The notes under the pieces are model-generated. The model saw nothing but the letters and a program-made list of their open reading frames with translations. It had not been told where the DNA came from and did no database searches. From Mercurialis annua (taxonomy: Eukaryota; Streptophyta; Magnoliopsida; Malpighiales; Euphorbiaceae), in the NCBI RefSeq assembly GCF_937616625.2, contig NC_065575.1, positions 27,713,001 to 27,777,000 of the forward strand: a stretch of DNA of 64,000 nt. Direction: 5' to 3'. A program made the position numbers and the translations under genes. Positions 1 through 13,447 of this stretch are shown here, piece after piece; positions within the stretch are counted from its first letter, which is position 1; every line of letters starts with the position of its first letter.

Positions 1-3000
1 TACGCGAAGTGTGCGTGAAATGTGACGCTAGATTAGTATGTCGCATCACAAGTTTCTTTAACGCGTCGTTCTGATTACCGAACCATGGTTTGGTTATATT
101 ACACAAAGTTTGCATGAAAATTGACGCTAGATTAGTATGTCGCGTCTCAAGTCTCTTTAACGCGTCGTTTCGATTACATAATTATGTCGCGTCACAAGTC
201 TCTCTAACGTGTCGTTTCGATTACCTAAGCATGGTTAGGTTATATTACGCAAAGTGTGCGTTAAAAGCTACTCTATATTACTATGTCGCGTTACAAGTAT
301 CTTTAACGCGTCGTTCCGATTACCTAAGCATGGGTTATATTACGCAAAGTGTGCGTGAAAAGTGACGCTAGCTTAGTATATCGTGTCTTAAGTCTCATCA
401 ACGCGTTGTTCCGATTAACTAAGTATGATTAGGTTATATTACGCAAAATGTGCGTGAAAAGTGACTCTAGATTAGTATGTCGCATCTCAAGTCTCTTTAA
501 CGCGTCGTTTCGATTACCTAAGCATGGTTTGGTTATATTACGCAAAGTGTGCGGGAAAAGTGACGCTAGATTAGTATGTCGTGTCTCAAGTTTCTTTAAC
601 GCGTCATTTCGATTACCATAATTATGTCGCCTCACAAGTCTCTTTAGCGCATCGTCTCGATTACCTAAGCATATTTAGGTTATATTACGCTAAATGTGCG
701 TGAAAAGTGATGCTAGATTAGTATGTCGCATCTTGAGTCTCTTTATGGCGTCGTTATGATTACCTAAGCATGGTCAGGTTATATTACGCAAAGTGTTCGT
801 GAAAAGTGACGCTAGATTAGTATGTCTCGTCTTAAGTTTCTTTAACGCATCGTTTCAATTACCATGCTTATTTCGCGTCACAAGTCTCACCAACGCGCCA
901 TTCCGATTACCTAAGCATGGTTATGTTAGATTACGCAAAATGTGCGTGAAAAGTGACGCTAGATTAGTATGTCGCGTCTCAAGTTTCTGTAACAAGTCCT
1001 TTCAATTACCAATTACCTAAGCATGGTTAGTTTATATTACGCAAAGATTACGTGAAAAGTGGCAATAGTTTAGTTTGTCGCGTCTCAAGTTTTTATGACG
1101 TGTAGTTCCGATTACCTAAGCATGATTAGGATATATTACGCAAAGAGTGCGTAAAAAGTGATGCTAGATTAGTATGACGTGTCTCAAGTCTCTTTAACGC
1201 GTTGTTCCGATTACCTAAGCATGGTTTGGTTATATTATGCAAAGTGTGCGTTAAAAGTGACAATAGATTAGTATGTCGTGTCTAAAGTCTTTTCAACGCG
1301 TCTTTCCGATTACCTATGCATATTAAGGTTATATTCGCAAAATGTGCGTGAAAAATGACTGTAGATTAGTTTGTCGCGCCTCAAGTATCTTTATAGTGTC
1401 GTTTAGATTACCATGCTTATGTCGGGTCACACGTCTTTCAAATGCGTCCTTCCGATTACCTAAGCAGAGTTAGGTTATATTACCCAAAGTGAGCATGAAA
1501 TGTGACGATTGATTAGTATGTCATGTCTCAAGTCTCTTTAACGCGTCGCTCCGATTACCTAAGCATGGTTAGGTTATATTACGCAAAGTTTGCGTGAAAA
1601 GTGACGCTAGATTAGTACGTCGCGTCTCAAGTTTCTTTAAAGCGTCGTTTCGATTACCATGATTATGTCGCGACACAAATCTCTCTAACGCTTTGTTTTT
1701 ATTACTTAAGCATGGTTAGGTTATATTACACAGTGTGTGCGTGAAAAGTGACAATAGATTTGTATGTCGCATCACAAGTCTCTATAACGCGTTGTTTCGT
1801 TTGCCATCCATATGACGCGTCATATATCTCTCTAACGTGTCATTCAATTACCTAATCATGGTTAAGTTATATTACGCAAAGTGTGTGTGAAAAGTGACGC
1901 TATATTACAATTTTGCGTCATAAGTCTCTTCAACGCATCATTCTGATTACCTAAACATGGGTTACATTACACAAAGTGTGCGTGAAAAGTGACGCTAGAT
2001 TAGTATATTGCATCCCAAGTCGTATTAACGCGTCGTTCTGATTAACTAAGCATGGTTAGGTTATATTGCGCAAAATATGCGTGAAAAATGACGCTGGATT
2101 ATTATGTCGCGTCTCAAGTCTCTATTTCGCATCCCAATTCTCTTTAATGCGTCGTTTCGATTACCTAAGTATGGTTAGGTTATATTACGCAAAGTATGCG
2201 TGAACAGTGATGCTAGTTTAGTATGTCACATCTCGAGTCTCTTTAACGCGTCGTTCTTATAAACTAAGTATGGTTAGGTTATATTACGCAAACTATGCGT
2301 GAAAAGTGACGCTAATTAAGAATGTCGAGTATTAAGTCTCTTTAACGCGTCGTTTCAATTACCATGCATATGTCGCGTCAAAAGTCTCATTAGCGCGCCG
2401 TTCCGATTACCTAAGCATGATTAGGTTATATTACGCAAAGTGTGCGTGAAAAGTGACGCTAGATTAGTATGTCGCGTCTCAAGTCTCTATTTCGCGTCGT
2501 TTCGATTACCATGCTTAGGTCGTGTCACAAGTCTCTCTAACGCGTCGTTCAAATTACCTAAGCATGTTTAGTTTATATTAGGCAAAGTATATGTGAAAAG
2601 TGACAATAGATTAGGCTGTCGCGTTTCAAGTATTTTTGACGCGTCGTTCTGATCTAAGCATGGTTAGGATATATTACACAAAGAGTGTGTAAAAAGTGAT
2701 GCTAGATTAGTACGAGGTGTTTCAAGTCTCTTTAACGCGTCGTTCCTATTACCTAAGCATGGTTAGGTTATACTACATAAAGTGTGTGTTAAAAGTGATA
2801 ATAGATTAGTATGTCGCGTCTGAAGTCTTTTTAACGCGTCGTTCTGATTACCTATGCATGGTTAGGTTATATTACACAAAGTGTGCGTGAAAAGTGACGG
2901 TGTAGGTCGCGTCTCAATTCTCTCTAACGCGCCATTTCGATAACCATGCTTATGTAGCGTTACAAGTCTCTCTAACGCGTCATTCCGATTACCTAAGCGT

Positions 3001-6000
3001 TAGGTTATATTACGGGAAGTGTGCGCTAAAAGTGACGCTAGATTACCATGTCATGTCACAAGTCTTTTTAATGTGTCGTTCCCATTACCTAAGCATGGTT
3101 AGGATATATTATGCAAAGTGTGTGTGAAAAGTGACGCTAGATTGGTATCTCGCGTCTCAAGTCTCTTTAGCGCGTCGTTTCGATTACTATGATTATGTCG
3201 TGTCAAGAGTCTCTCTTATGCGTCTTTCCATTACCTAAGCGTTAGGTTATATTACGGAAAGTGTGTGTTAAAAGTGACGCTAGATTACCATGTCATGTCA
3301 CAAGTCTTTTTAATGCGTCGTTCCCATTACCTAAGCATGGTTAGGATATATTACGCAAAGTGTGCGTGAAAAGTGACGCTAGATATGTATCTCGCGTCTC
3401 AAGTCTCTTTAACGCGTCGTTTCGATTACTATGATTATGTCGTGTCAAGAGTCTCTCTTATGCGTCTTTCCATTACCTAAGCGTTTGGTTATATTAAGGA
3501 AAGTGTGAGTTGAAAGTGACGCTAGATTACTATGTCGCATCAAAAGTCTCTTTAACGCGTCGTTCTGGTTACCTAAGCATAATTACGTTATATTATGCAA
3601 AGTGTCGTGTCACAAGTCTCATTAACGCGTCGTTCGATTACCTAAGCATGGTTAGGTTATATTACGCAAAGTGTGCGTGAAATGTGACGCTGGACTAGTA
3701 TGTCGCATCACAAGTCTCTTTAACTCGTCGTTCCGATTACCTAAGCATGGTTAGGTTATATTACGCAAAGTGTGTGTGAAATGTGACGCTGGACTAGTAT
3801 GTCGCATCACAAGTCTATTTAACTTGTCGTTCCGATTACCTAAGCATGGTTAGCTAATATTACGCAAAGTGTAAGTGAAAAGTGACGCTGGACTAGTATG
3901 TCACGTCACAAGACTCTTTAACGCGTCGTTCCGATTACCTAAGCATGGTTAGGTTATATTACGAAAAGTATTCGTTAAAAGTGACGCAAGATAACTATAT
4001 CGCGTCACAAAAAGAATCGTTCCGATTACCTAAGCATGGTTAGGTTATATTACGCAACGTGTGCGTGAAATGTGACGCTAGATCAGTGTCTCGCGTCTCA
4101 AGTCTCTTTAACGCGTCGTTTCGATAATCATGATTATGATGCGTCACAAGTCTTGCGAACGTGTCTTTCTGATTACCTAAGCGTTTGGCTATATTACGCA
4201 AAGTGTGCGTGAAATGTGACGCTAGATTAGTATGTCGCATCAGAAGTCTCTTTAACCTGTAGTTCCGATTACCTAAGCAAAATTAGGTTATATTACGCAA
4301 AGTGTACGTGAAAAGTGACGTTAGATTAGTATGTCAGGTCACAAGTCTCTTTAACACGTCCTTTCGATTATCTAAGCATGGTTAGGTAATATTACGCAAA
4401 GTAATCGTGAAATGTGAGGCTAGATTAGTATGTCTCGTCACAAGTCTCTTTAACTCACCGTTCCAATTACCTAAGCATGGTTAGATTATATTACGCAAAG
4501 TGTGCGTGAAAAGTGACACTAGATTATTATGTCGCTTCTCAAGTCAATATAACGCATCGGTCCGATTACTTCAGCATGGTTTGGTTAAATTACTCAAAGT
4601 GTGCGTGAAAAGTGATGCTAAATTAGTATGTCGCATCGCAAGTCTCTTTAACGCATTGTTCCGATTACCTAAGCATCGTTAGGTTATATTACGCAAAGTG
4701 TGCGTGAAAAGTGATGCTAGATTAGTATGTCGCGTCATAAGTCTCTTTAACGCGTCGTTCTGATTACCTATGCATGGTTAGGTTATATTACGCAAAGTGT
4801 GCGTGAAAAGTGACGGTGTATGTCGCGTCTCAATTCTCTCTAACACGTCGTTTCGATAACCATGCTTATGTCGCGTCACAAGTCTCTCTAACGCGTCATT
4901 ACGATTACCTAAGAGTTAGGTTATATTACGGAAAGTGTGCGTTAAAAGTGACGCTAGATTAGTATGTCGCGTCACAAGTCTCTTTAACGCGTCGTTCCGA
5001 TTACCTAAGCATGGTCAGGTTATATTACATAAAGTGTGTGTTAAAAGTGATAATAGATTAGTATGTAGCGTCTGAAGTCTTTTTAACGTGTCGTTCTGAT
5101 TACCTATGCATGGTTAGGTTATATTACGCAAAGTGTGCGTGAAAAGTTACGGTGTATGTCGCGTCTCAATTCTCTCTAACGCGTCATTTCGATAACCATG
5201 CTTATGTCGCGTCACAAGTCTCTCTAACGCGTCATTTCGATTACCTAAGAGTTAGGTTATATTACGGAAAGTGTGCGTTAAAAGAGACGCTAGATTACTA
5301 TGTCTTGTCACAAGTCGTTTTTAATGTGTCGTTCTGATTACCTAAGCATGGTTAGGTTATATTATGCAAAGTGTGCGTGAAAAGTGACGCTAGATTGGTA
5401 TCTCGCGTCTCAAGTCTCTTTAACGCGTTGTTTTGATTACCATGATTATGTCGTGTCAAGAGTCTCTCTAACGCGTCTTTCCATTACCTAAGCGTTAGGT
5501 TATATTACGGAAAGTGTGAGTTGAAAGTGACGCTAGATTACTATGTCGCATCAAAAGTCTCTTTAACGCGTCGTTTCGATTACCTAAGCATAATTACGTT
5601 ATACTACGCAAAGTGTGAGTGAAAAGCGACCCTAGATTAGTATGTCGCGTCTCAAGAGTCTTTTAGGCGTCGGTCTGATTACATCATCTTGGTTAGGTTA
5701 TAATACACAAAGTGTGAGATAAAAGTGACGCTAGATTAGTATGTCGAGTCACAAGTCTCTGTAACGCATCATTCCGATTACCTAAGTATAGTTTGGTTAT
5801 ATTACGCAGAGTTTGCGTTAAAAGTGACGGTAGATTAGTATGTCGCTTCGCAAGTCTCTTTAACGGGTCGTTTCGATTACCATAATTATGTCCCGTCACA
5901 AATCTCTCTAACGCCTCGTTCCGATTACCTTAAACATGGTTAGGTTATATTACACAGAGTGTGCGTGAAAAGTGACAATAGATTAGTATGTCGCATATCA

Positions 6001-9000
6001 AGTCTCTTTAATTCGTTGTTTTGATTAACATGCTTATGTCGCATCACAAGTCTCTCAAACGTGTCGTTACAATTACCTAATCATAATTAGGTTTATATTA
6101 CGCAAATTGAGCGTTACTTGTGACGCTATATTACAATGTCGCGTCCGAAGTCTCTTCAACGCGTCGTTCCGATTACCTAAGCATGGGTTATATTACACAA
6201 AGTGTGCGGGAAAAGAGACGCTCGATTAGTATATCGCGTCTCAAGTCTCTTTAACGCGTCGTTTCAATTACCATGCTTATGTCGCTTCACAAGTCTCTCA
6301 AACGCGCCTTTCCAATTACCTAAGAATGGTTCGGTTATATTACACAAAGTGTGCATGAAAAGTGACGCTAGATTAGTATGTCGCGTCTCAAGTCTCTGTA
6401 ACGCGTCGTTTCGATTACCATGCTTATGTTGTGTCACAAGTCTCTCTAACGCGTTGTTCCAATAACCTAAGCATGGTTAGATTATATTACGCAAAGTGTA
6501 CGTGAAAAGTGACAATAGATTATTCTGTCGAGTCTCAAGTCTTTTTGACGCGTCGTTCCGATTATCTAAGCATGGTTAAGATATATTACCCAAAGAGTGC
6601 GTAAAAAGTGATGCTAGATTAGTATGATTTATCTCAAGACTCTTTAACGCGTTGTTCCGATTACCTAAGCATGGTTAGGTTATATCACGCAAAGTGTGCG
6701 TGAAAAGTGACGGTAGATTAGTATGTCGCTTCTCAAGTCTCTTTAACATGTCGTTTTGATTTTCATGCTTAAGTAGCGTCACAAGTATCTATAACGCGTT
6801 GTTCCGATTACCTAAGCATAGTTAGGTTATATTACGCAAAGTATGCGTGAAATGTGACGCTGGATTAGTATGTCGCGTCACAAGTCTCTTTAACTCCTCG
6901 TTCCGATTACCTACGCATGGTTAGGTTATATTACGTAAAGTGTGCGTGAAAAGTGACGCTAGATTAGTATGTCGCGTCTCAAGTCTATTTAACGCGTCGG
7001 TCTGATTACTTCAGAATGGTTAGGTTATATAACGTAAAGTTTGCGTGAAAAGAGACGACAGATTAGTGTGTCGCGTCACAAGTCTCTTTAACGCGTCGTT
7101 CCGATTACATAAACATGGTTAGGTTATATTACGCAAACTTTGCGTGAAACGTGACGATAGATTAGTATGTCGCGTCTTAAGTCTCTTTAACGCGTCAGTT
7201 CGAATACCATGATTATGTCGCGTCACAAATCTCTCTGATGCCTCGTTCCAATTACCTAAGCATGGTTAGGTTATATTACACAGAGTGTTCGTGAAAAGTG
7301 AATAGATTAGTATGTCGCATATCAAGTCTCTTTAACCCGTAGTTTCGATTACCATGCTTATGTCGCGTCACAGGTCTCTCTAACGTGTCGTTCCAATTAC
7401 CTAAGTATGGTTAGGTTATATTACTTAAAATGTGTATTAAAAGTGAAGCTATATTACTATGTCGCGTTAGAAGTCTCTTTAACGCTTCGTTCTGATTACC
7501 TAAGCATGGGTTATATTACACAAAGTGTGCGTGAAAAGTAACGCTAGATTAGTATGCCGTGTCTCAAGTCTTATTAACGCGTCGTTCCGATTAACTAAGT
7601 ATGGTTAGATTATATTACGCAAAATGTGAGTGAAAAGTGACGCTAGATTAGTATGTCGCATCGCAAGCCTCTTTAACGCGTTGTTTCGATTACCTAAGCA
7701 TGGTTAGGTTATATTACGCAAAGTATACGGGAAAAGTTACTCTTTAACGCATCGTTCCGAGTACCGAAGCATGGATAGGTTATATTACAGAAAGTGTGCG
7801 TGAAAAGTGACCCTAGATTAGTATGTCGCATCACAAGTCTCTTTAACGCGTCGTTCCGAATTCCTAAGCATTGTTAGGTTATACTACGTAATGTTTGCGT
7901 GAAAAGTGACGCTAGATTAGTATGTTGCATTACAAGTCTCTTTAACACGTCGTTCCGATTACCCAAGCATGGTTAGATTATATTACGCAAAGTGTGCGTG
8001 CAATGTGACGCTAGTTTAGTATGAGGCGTCACAAGTATCTTTAAATCGTCGTTCCGATTACCTAAGTATGGTTAGGTTATATTATGCAAAGTGTGTGTTA
8101 ATAGTGACAATAGTGTATGTCGCGTCTGAAGTCTTTTTAACGAGTCGTTCCGATTATCTATGCATAGTTAGGTTATGTTACGCAAAGTGTGCGTGAAAAA
8201 TGACGCTAGATTAGTATGTCGTGTCACAAGTCTCTTTAACGCGTCGTTCCGATTACCTAAGCATGGTTAGGTTATATTACACAAAGTCTGCGTGAATTGT
8301 GACGCTAGATTAGTATGTCGCGTCACAAGTCTCTTTAACTCGTCGTTCCGATTACCTAAGCGTAAGGTTATATTACGGGAAGTGTGAGTTAAATGTGACG
8401 CTAGATTACTATGTCGCATCACAAGTCTCTTTAACACGTCATTCCGATTACCTAAGCATGGTTAGGTTATATTACGCAAAATGTGCGTGAAATGTGACGC
8501 TAGATTAGTATTTCGCGTCACAAGTCTCTTTAACTTGTCGTTCCGAATAACTAAGCATGGTTAGATTATATTAAGGAAAGTGTGCATGAAAAGTAACGCT
8601 ATATTAGTATGTTGCGTCACAAGTCTCTTTAACGCCTCGTTCCGATTTCCTAAGCTTGGTTAGGTTATATTACGCAAAGTGTGCGTGAAACGTGACGCTA
8701 GATTAGTATGTCGCGTCACACGTCTCTTTAACGGGTCGTTCCGATTACCTAAGCATGGTTAGGTTATATTACGCAAAGTGTGCGTGAAATTTGACGCTAG
8801 ATTAGTATGTCGCGTCACAAATCATTTTAACGCGTCGTTCCGATTACCTAAGCATGGTTAGGTTATATTACGCAAAGTTTGCGTGAAAAGTTACGATAGA
8901 TTAGTATGTCGCATCACAAAACTCTTTAACTCATCATTCCGATGACCTAAGCATGGTTAGGTTATATTACGCAAAGTGTGCGTGTAAAGTGACGCTAGAT

Positions 9001-10233
9001 TAGTATGTCGCATCACAAGTCTCTTTAACGCGTCATTCCGATTTCCTAAGCATGGTTAGGTTATATTATGCAAAGTGTGCGTGAAATGTGTCGCTAGATT
9101 AGTATGTCGTGTCACAAGTCTGTTTAACTTGTCTTTTCGAATACCTAAGCATTTGGTTATACTACGCAAATTGTGAGTTAATAGTGACCCTAGATACTAT
9201 GTCGCATCACAAGTCTCTTTAACGCGTCGTTCCGATTACTTAAGTTGGTTAGGTTATATTATGCAAAGTGTGCATGAAATGTGACGCTAGATTTGTATGT
9301 CGCGTCACAAGTCTTTTTAACTCGTCGTTTCGATTCCCTAAAGCATAATTATGTTATATTACGCAAAGTGTGCGTGAAAAATGACGCTAGATTAGTATGT
9401 CGCGTCTAAAGTCTCTTAAACGCGTCGGTCTGATTACTTCAGCATGGTCAGGTTATATTACGCTAAGTGTGCGGGAAAAGTGACGCTAGACTAGTATGTC
9501 GCGTCACAAGTCTCTTTAATGCGTCGTTCCGATTACCTAAGCATGGTTATGTTATATTACAGAAAGTGTGCGTGAAAAGTAACGCTAGACTAGTATGTCG
9601 CGTCACAAATCTCTTTAACGCATCGTTTTAATTTTTCTAAGCATGGTTAGGTTATATTACGCAAAGTGTGCGTGAAAAGTGACGTTAGATTAGTATGTTG
9701 TATCATAAGTCTCTTTAACACGTCGTTCCGATTACCTAACCATGGTTAGGATATATTACGCAAAGAGTGCGTAAAAAGTGATGCTAGATTAGTATGTCGC
9801 GTCACAAGTCTCTTTTACGAATCATTTTGATTAGCATGCTTATGTTGCGTCACAAGTCTCTCTAACGCGTCATTCTGGTTACCTATGCGTTAGGTTATAT
9901 TACGGAAAGTGTGAGATAAAAGTGACACTAGATTACTATGTCGCATCGCAAGTCTCTTTAACGCGTCGTTCCGATTACCTAAGCATGGTTAGGTTATATT
10001 ACGCAAAGTGTGCGTGAAATGTGACGCTAGATTAGTATGTCGCATCATAAGTCTCTTTAACTCGTCGTTCCGATTACCTAAGCATGGTTAGGTTATATTA
10101 CGCAAAGTGTGCGTGAAAAGTGACGCAGATTAGTATGTCGTGTCACAAGTCTCTTTGACGCGTCGTTTCGATTACCTAAGCAAGGTTAGGTTATATTATG
10201 GAAAGTGTGTTCTAAAAGTGACAATAGATTAGC
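1..10233. repeat. Satellite array, block 1 (about 99-bp monomer with about 147-bp variants)
   Basis: Tandem head-to-tail repeats fill the whole block. Each unit has the order GGTTATATTACGCAAAGTG, a GTGACGCTAGATTAGTATG core, then GTCTCTTTAACGCGTCG and GATTACCTAAGCATG. Spacing between successive GTTATATTA motifs is about 99 bp (96 and 99 measured around 8271-8466). Many units are about 48 bp longer because the TATGTCGCGTCACAAGTCTC...GATTACC half is present twice, the two copies joined by ATGCTTATG. Monomers are diverged, with many CG to TG or CA changes. The array begins before position 1. Short ORFs here are chance readings and I do not call them genes. Confidence 0.97.
2997..3480. repeat. Higher-order satellite repeat, two 242-bp copies
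   Basis: The block starting GCGTTAGGTTATATTACGG occurs at 2997, 3239 and 3481, so the local period is 242 bp. Each copy is one short (about 95-bp) plus one long (about 147-bp) monomer. Diagnostic variants shared by the copies are CATGTCATGTCACAAGTC, TCGTTCCCATTACC and GTGTCAAGAGTCTCTC. A related copy lies at about 5249-5490. Confidence 0.8.
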
Positions 10234-12792
10234 TGTCACGACCCAAATTATTTAGCCGCGACCACACTAGGGAATGGGAGTGGTAGCTCCAAAACCCGTA
10301 ACAAGCCTAAGACTACTATAAATGCTTCGCAAATAAAATATATTATTATATATAAAACGTCTTCAGAAAACTTCTTTAGATAATATAATTATAGAAACTA
10401 AAATATCTTATTTCTTTCCTGAAAATGTTTGCAAAACGATTCGTAGAAACCAGGGTTTTATCAAGTGATGTCTCATCCAGCACTGCCCTGTTTCTAGTCA
10501 TAATCACAACCAATTCCACTCACGGCAATTGGTACAAGAATCAAACGGATAAAACATCATCTTTAAAGACAAATTACTTATAAAAACATATCAGAGTTTA
10601 CATTTAAATATATACCGTTTGATTTCAAAACATAACTCTTATGCTGGTACTACTGACTACTACAGCTCTAGGAACTTGTACTTTGTCCAAGTCAAAAGAC
10701 TTCCAACACAAAGGAGATGGTCTGTCTGAACCGACTCCGATCACCTGAAAAACATCAATAGTGAGGGGGTCAGTATTTTGGAAAATACTAAGTGAGTTTG
10801 CAATTTACTAAAGGTATTATAAAAATAAACATCGCATGCTCAAAACATATATAAATCGATACATGATATAAGAAAATAATATTACTGTCACGACCCGGAA
10901 TCTCGAGTCGAGACCGGCGCTAGGAAATGGGAGTAGTAGCTCCGTAACCCGTAGCAAGCCTGAAAACATTGTAAATTTTTCTCTTTCAAATCAAACATTC
11001 ATTCATAAAACTGTTTTATAATACTATAACCCCATTTAAAATAAACATCAGAGTTAAAATACTTAATACATAAACATTAATCCACTAGCCTACTGTGGAC
11101 TTCTAGAATGAAAATCGTCTTTACATGTCTTGAATAAAATGACTCCCGAGGAAATAAAACTTTGGATGTTTTCATCGAATCATCATTTACTTTCCTGTAA
11201 AATTCGATGGACAACGGGGTCAGTATAAAACTGAGTTTATTAAAAATATTACTAATAAATATTACATAAAGGGTAAAAATACATTAGAACCACTTTATGT
11301 AAAATATACTCTTTTGAAACCATTTTCAACACTCTTCTCAATTGAATTCAACATCTACACTCTTTTCAAATACTTTGAAAGTATTTATAGAAAATACTTT
11401 TAAACTTAATAGAATCTTAATTAGTCTATAGCATTAATACTATAGACAATCACTTATAAACAAGTTAAAATCATTTTTCAAAAACACAGAAGGTATGCTC
11501 CACATCTTTAAAACTCATAATCACATGAACATATTGTATCATGTCACCAATCGTGATATCCATCTGTGTAATAATTCACCAAACCCTAGGTCTGTACCAG
11601 GAACACAACACTGACTTGCAGCCTAGCCAAACTCTTTCTAGGCCACCTGAAGGCTAACCCTTCCTCTCCATTAGTAGGCTCGGCCCTTCTCCCTTCACCG
11701 ACCATCGTTGAGGACTCCGCTCGGTGTCATGCACGCTGACACCAAACAAAATATTCTCCCATGTGCATATCATTATCTCAGCACATAATCGCAGGTGCAT
11801 ATTGTTGAGAATAAACCCAACTCCTAGTAATCCGGAAGTCGGATGTCGATCCCACGAGGAGTGAAAATTAGAGTGATTGACGAGAATGAATTATAGTTGT
11901 ATTTCAATTCATTTAGTAAATCGAACAATTGGATTTAGACTTTATCACTACAACTACTAGATTAAAGTACCAATCAATCAACACAAATTGCAATTAACGA
12001 ACTAGATTAACAAGTATAAATGACTAAATGATTAACAACTTAACGGGAATTCAAATGATAAACAAGGTTTGGAAGTCAACAATCCACCTAGGTCATGCAT
12101 TCACGGGTTTTGGGTTTAGAGTTATAAAACGAGGGCTGAGCGTTTCTAAGTCGCAACTCCCGCTCTCTCGAGCCTCAAAGAGTTACAAAACCACACCTAA
12201 TCAAGCTTAACCTACTCTCGTATCACTAAACACAATTAGGGTAATTACAATAAATAACAACCCAAAGGCCACTTAATTACTAACCCACTCTCATGGTGTC
12301 ACTAATTAAGCATCTAATCAATTCTTTCCAATTAACAAGCCCTCTCTCAAGGTGAGTCTTAATCTAACAACAATACTTAGGTAGCTAAGCTAAGCAAGCC
12401 TTAGGAGCATTAATTAGAACATCAACACAAACCCAAACCCTAACCCAATCATGCATTAACTAGGATTCATGTCAACCCCCAAACAAGGGGGGTTTAGCCA
12501 CTCATGCTTAAAGTAACACAAGCAAACAATGAATAAGAAAAATATAGCATTAAGGGGATAGATATAATTACCTTTGTAGAAACCCAAGTAAATAGCATTC
12601 AATAAGATAAAACTTCAATAATAAATGAGAATCAATCTTCAATAATGAACTTAAACATTCAACAATGGTGTAATTGCAATTGTAGAAGATGGTTCAAAGC
12701 CCTAGAATTTAGTAAAAATAGAGGAATATTCAAAAGCAATTAAGACTAATGTCTAGAGAATGATTCATAACCTAAAATAGAGATAAAAGGCC

Positions 12793-12800
12793 TTATATAT
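12793..12800 (-). promoter_or_regulatory. LTR TATA box (3' LTR copy)
   Basis: Minus-strand ATATATAA about 632 bp into the LTR. The same distance is found in the other LTR (23469-23476). The palindrome cluster sits about 120 bp upstream. Confidence 0.55.
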
Positions 12801-12919
12801 GGCTCGCAAAAGATGAAATAAAGTTCCTAGTACCTAGGTATGTTGGGCCAAATCCGGAACGGGTCCACCTTGTCTTTTAGCATGAAAAAAGATCCAAATA
12901 CCATATGTCTTCAGGGAGG

Positions 12920-13015
12920 GCTCGATCGAGCCCCTTCATTAATCAGCTCAGGGCTCGATCGAGCCCATTGTACGAAGGGTTAGGGCTCAATCGAGTAAGG
13001 CAAGCTCGATCGAGC
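12920..13015. promoter_or_regulatory. Palindrome cluster GCTCGATCGAGC in U3 of the 3' LTR
   Basis: Perfect 12-bp palindromes lie at 12920, 12953 and 13004, and a degenerate copy (CAATCG core, final base changed) at 12985. The cluster precedes the TATA box on the minus strand. The regulatory role is inferred from position only. Confidence 0.6.
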
Positions 13016-13432
13016 CCTCGGAACTCGAAGGAGGAAATTGCTGCAGAACCGCTGACTTTAAATCTTCATAACTCCTCGTAGACACCTCCAAATGATCAGA
13101 TTCTTGAACCGTTAGAAAGCGTCTGATGTCTACTTCAACTCTGATGAAGAACACAATTTCATTGGAAGCATCTAGCTAGTTCAAATTCATCAATTATTGC
13201 AGCGGGGTCGGATTTTCACATGCGTTCTTGCCATCTTTTTGATCCTCTACTTAGCCCTTTCTTGGATTTGTCTATTGGAACTTCTTTAGGCCCAAAAGAC
13301 TCCGTATTTCTCCATTTTACCTATAACACAAACACACGCAATAAGACATACAAAATAGCCGAAACGCGTGGCAAAACAAGTAGAAGTGATACGGAAAACA
13401 CCTAGAAACATAGGAGTATTTTACTCGTATCA

Positions 13433-13447
13433 AACCTCCTCACACTA
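13433..13447 (-). other. Polypurine tract of the Athila-like element
   Basis: The minus-strand purine-rich run TAGTGTGAGGAGGTT abuts the 3' LTR start (TGATACG). This is the expected position for the plus-strand primer. The same 13-base core recurs at 14249-14261 and 15021-15033. Confidence 0.75.

Larger units (their letters stand above)
11803..13432 (-). repeat. 3' LTR of the Athila-like element (1630 bp)
   Basis: Minus-strand TGATACGAG...CTCAACA. It matches the other LTR over both ends, including GTAAATCCGGAAGTCGG-type sequence at the terminus. It is 617 bp longer than its partner because about 11866-12480 has no counterpart at 23160. A minus-strand TATA box (12793-12800) and four GCTCGATCGAGC-type palindromes (12920-13015) lie in U3. 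Confidence 0.9.

Noticed and set aside
90..6465. Short ORFs in the satellite (60-91 codons) with similar repeated peptides
   Set aside because: They follow the satellite period, occur on both strands and vary with every indel. They are readings of the repeat, not genes.
1..10233. CRISPR-like array of regularly spaced repeats
   Set aside because: The whole 99-bp unit is repeated with no unique spacers, and the context is a plant satellite.
12425..12445. Interstitial telomere repeat (AAACCCTAACCC)
   Set aside because: Only about one and a half units, within the Athila-like LTR; no array.
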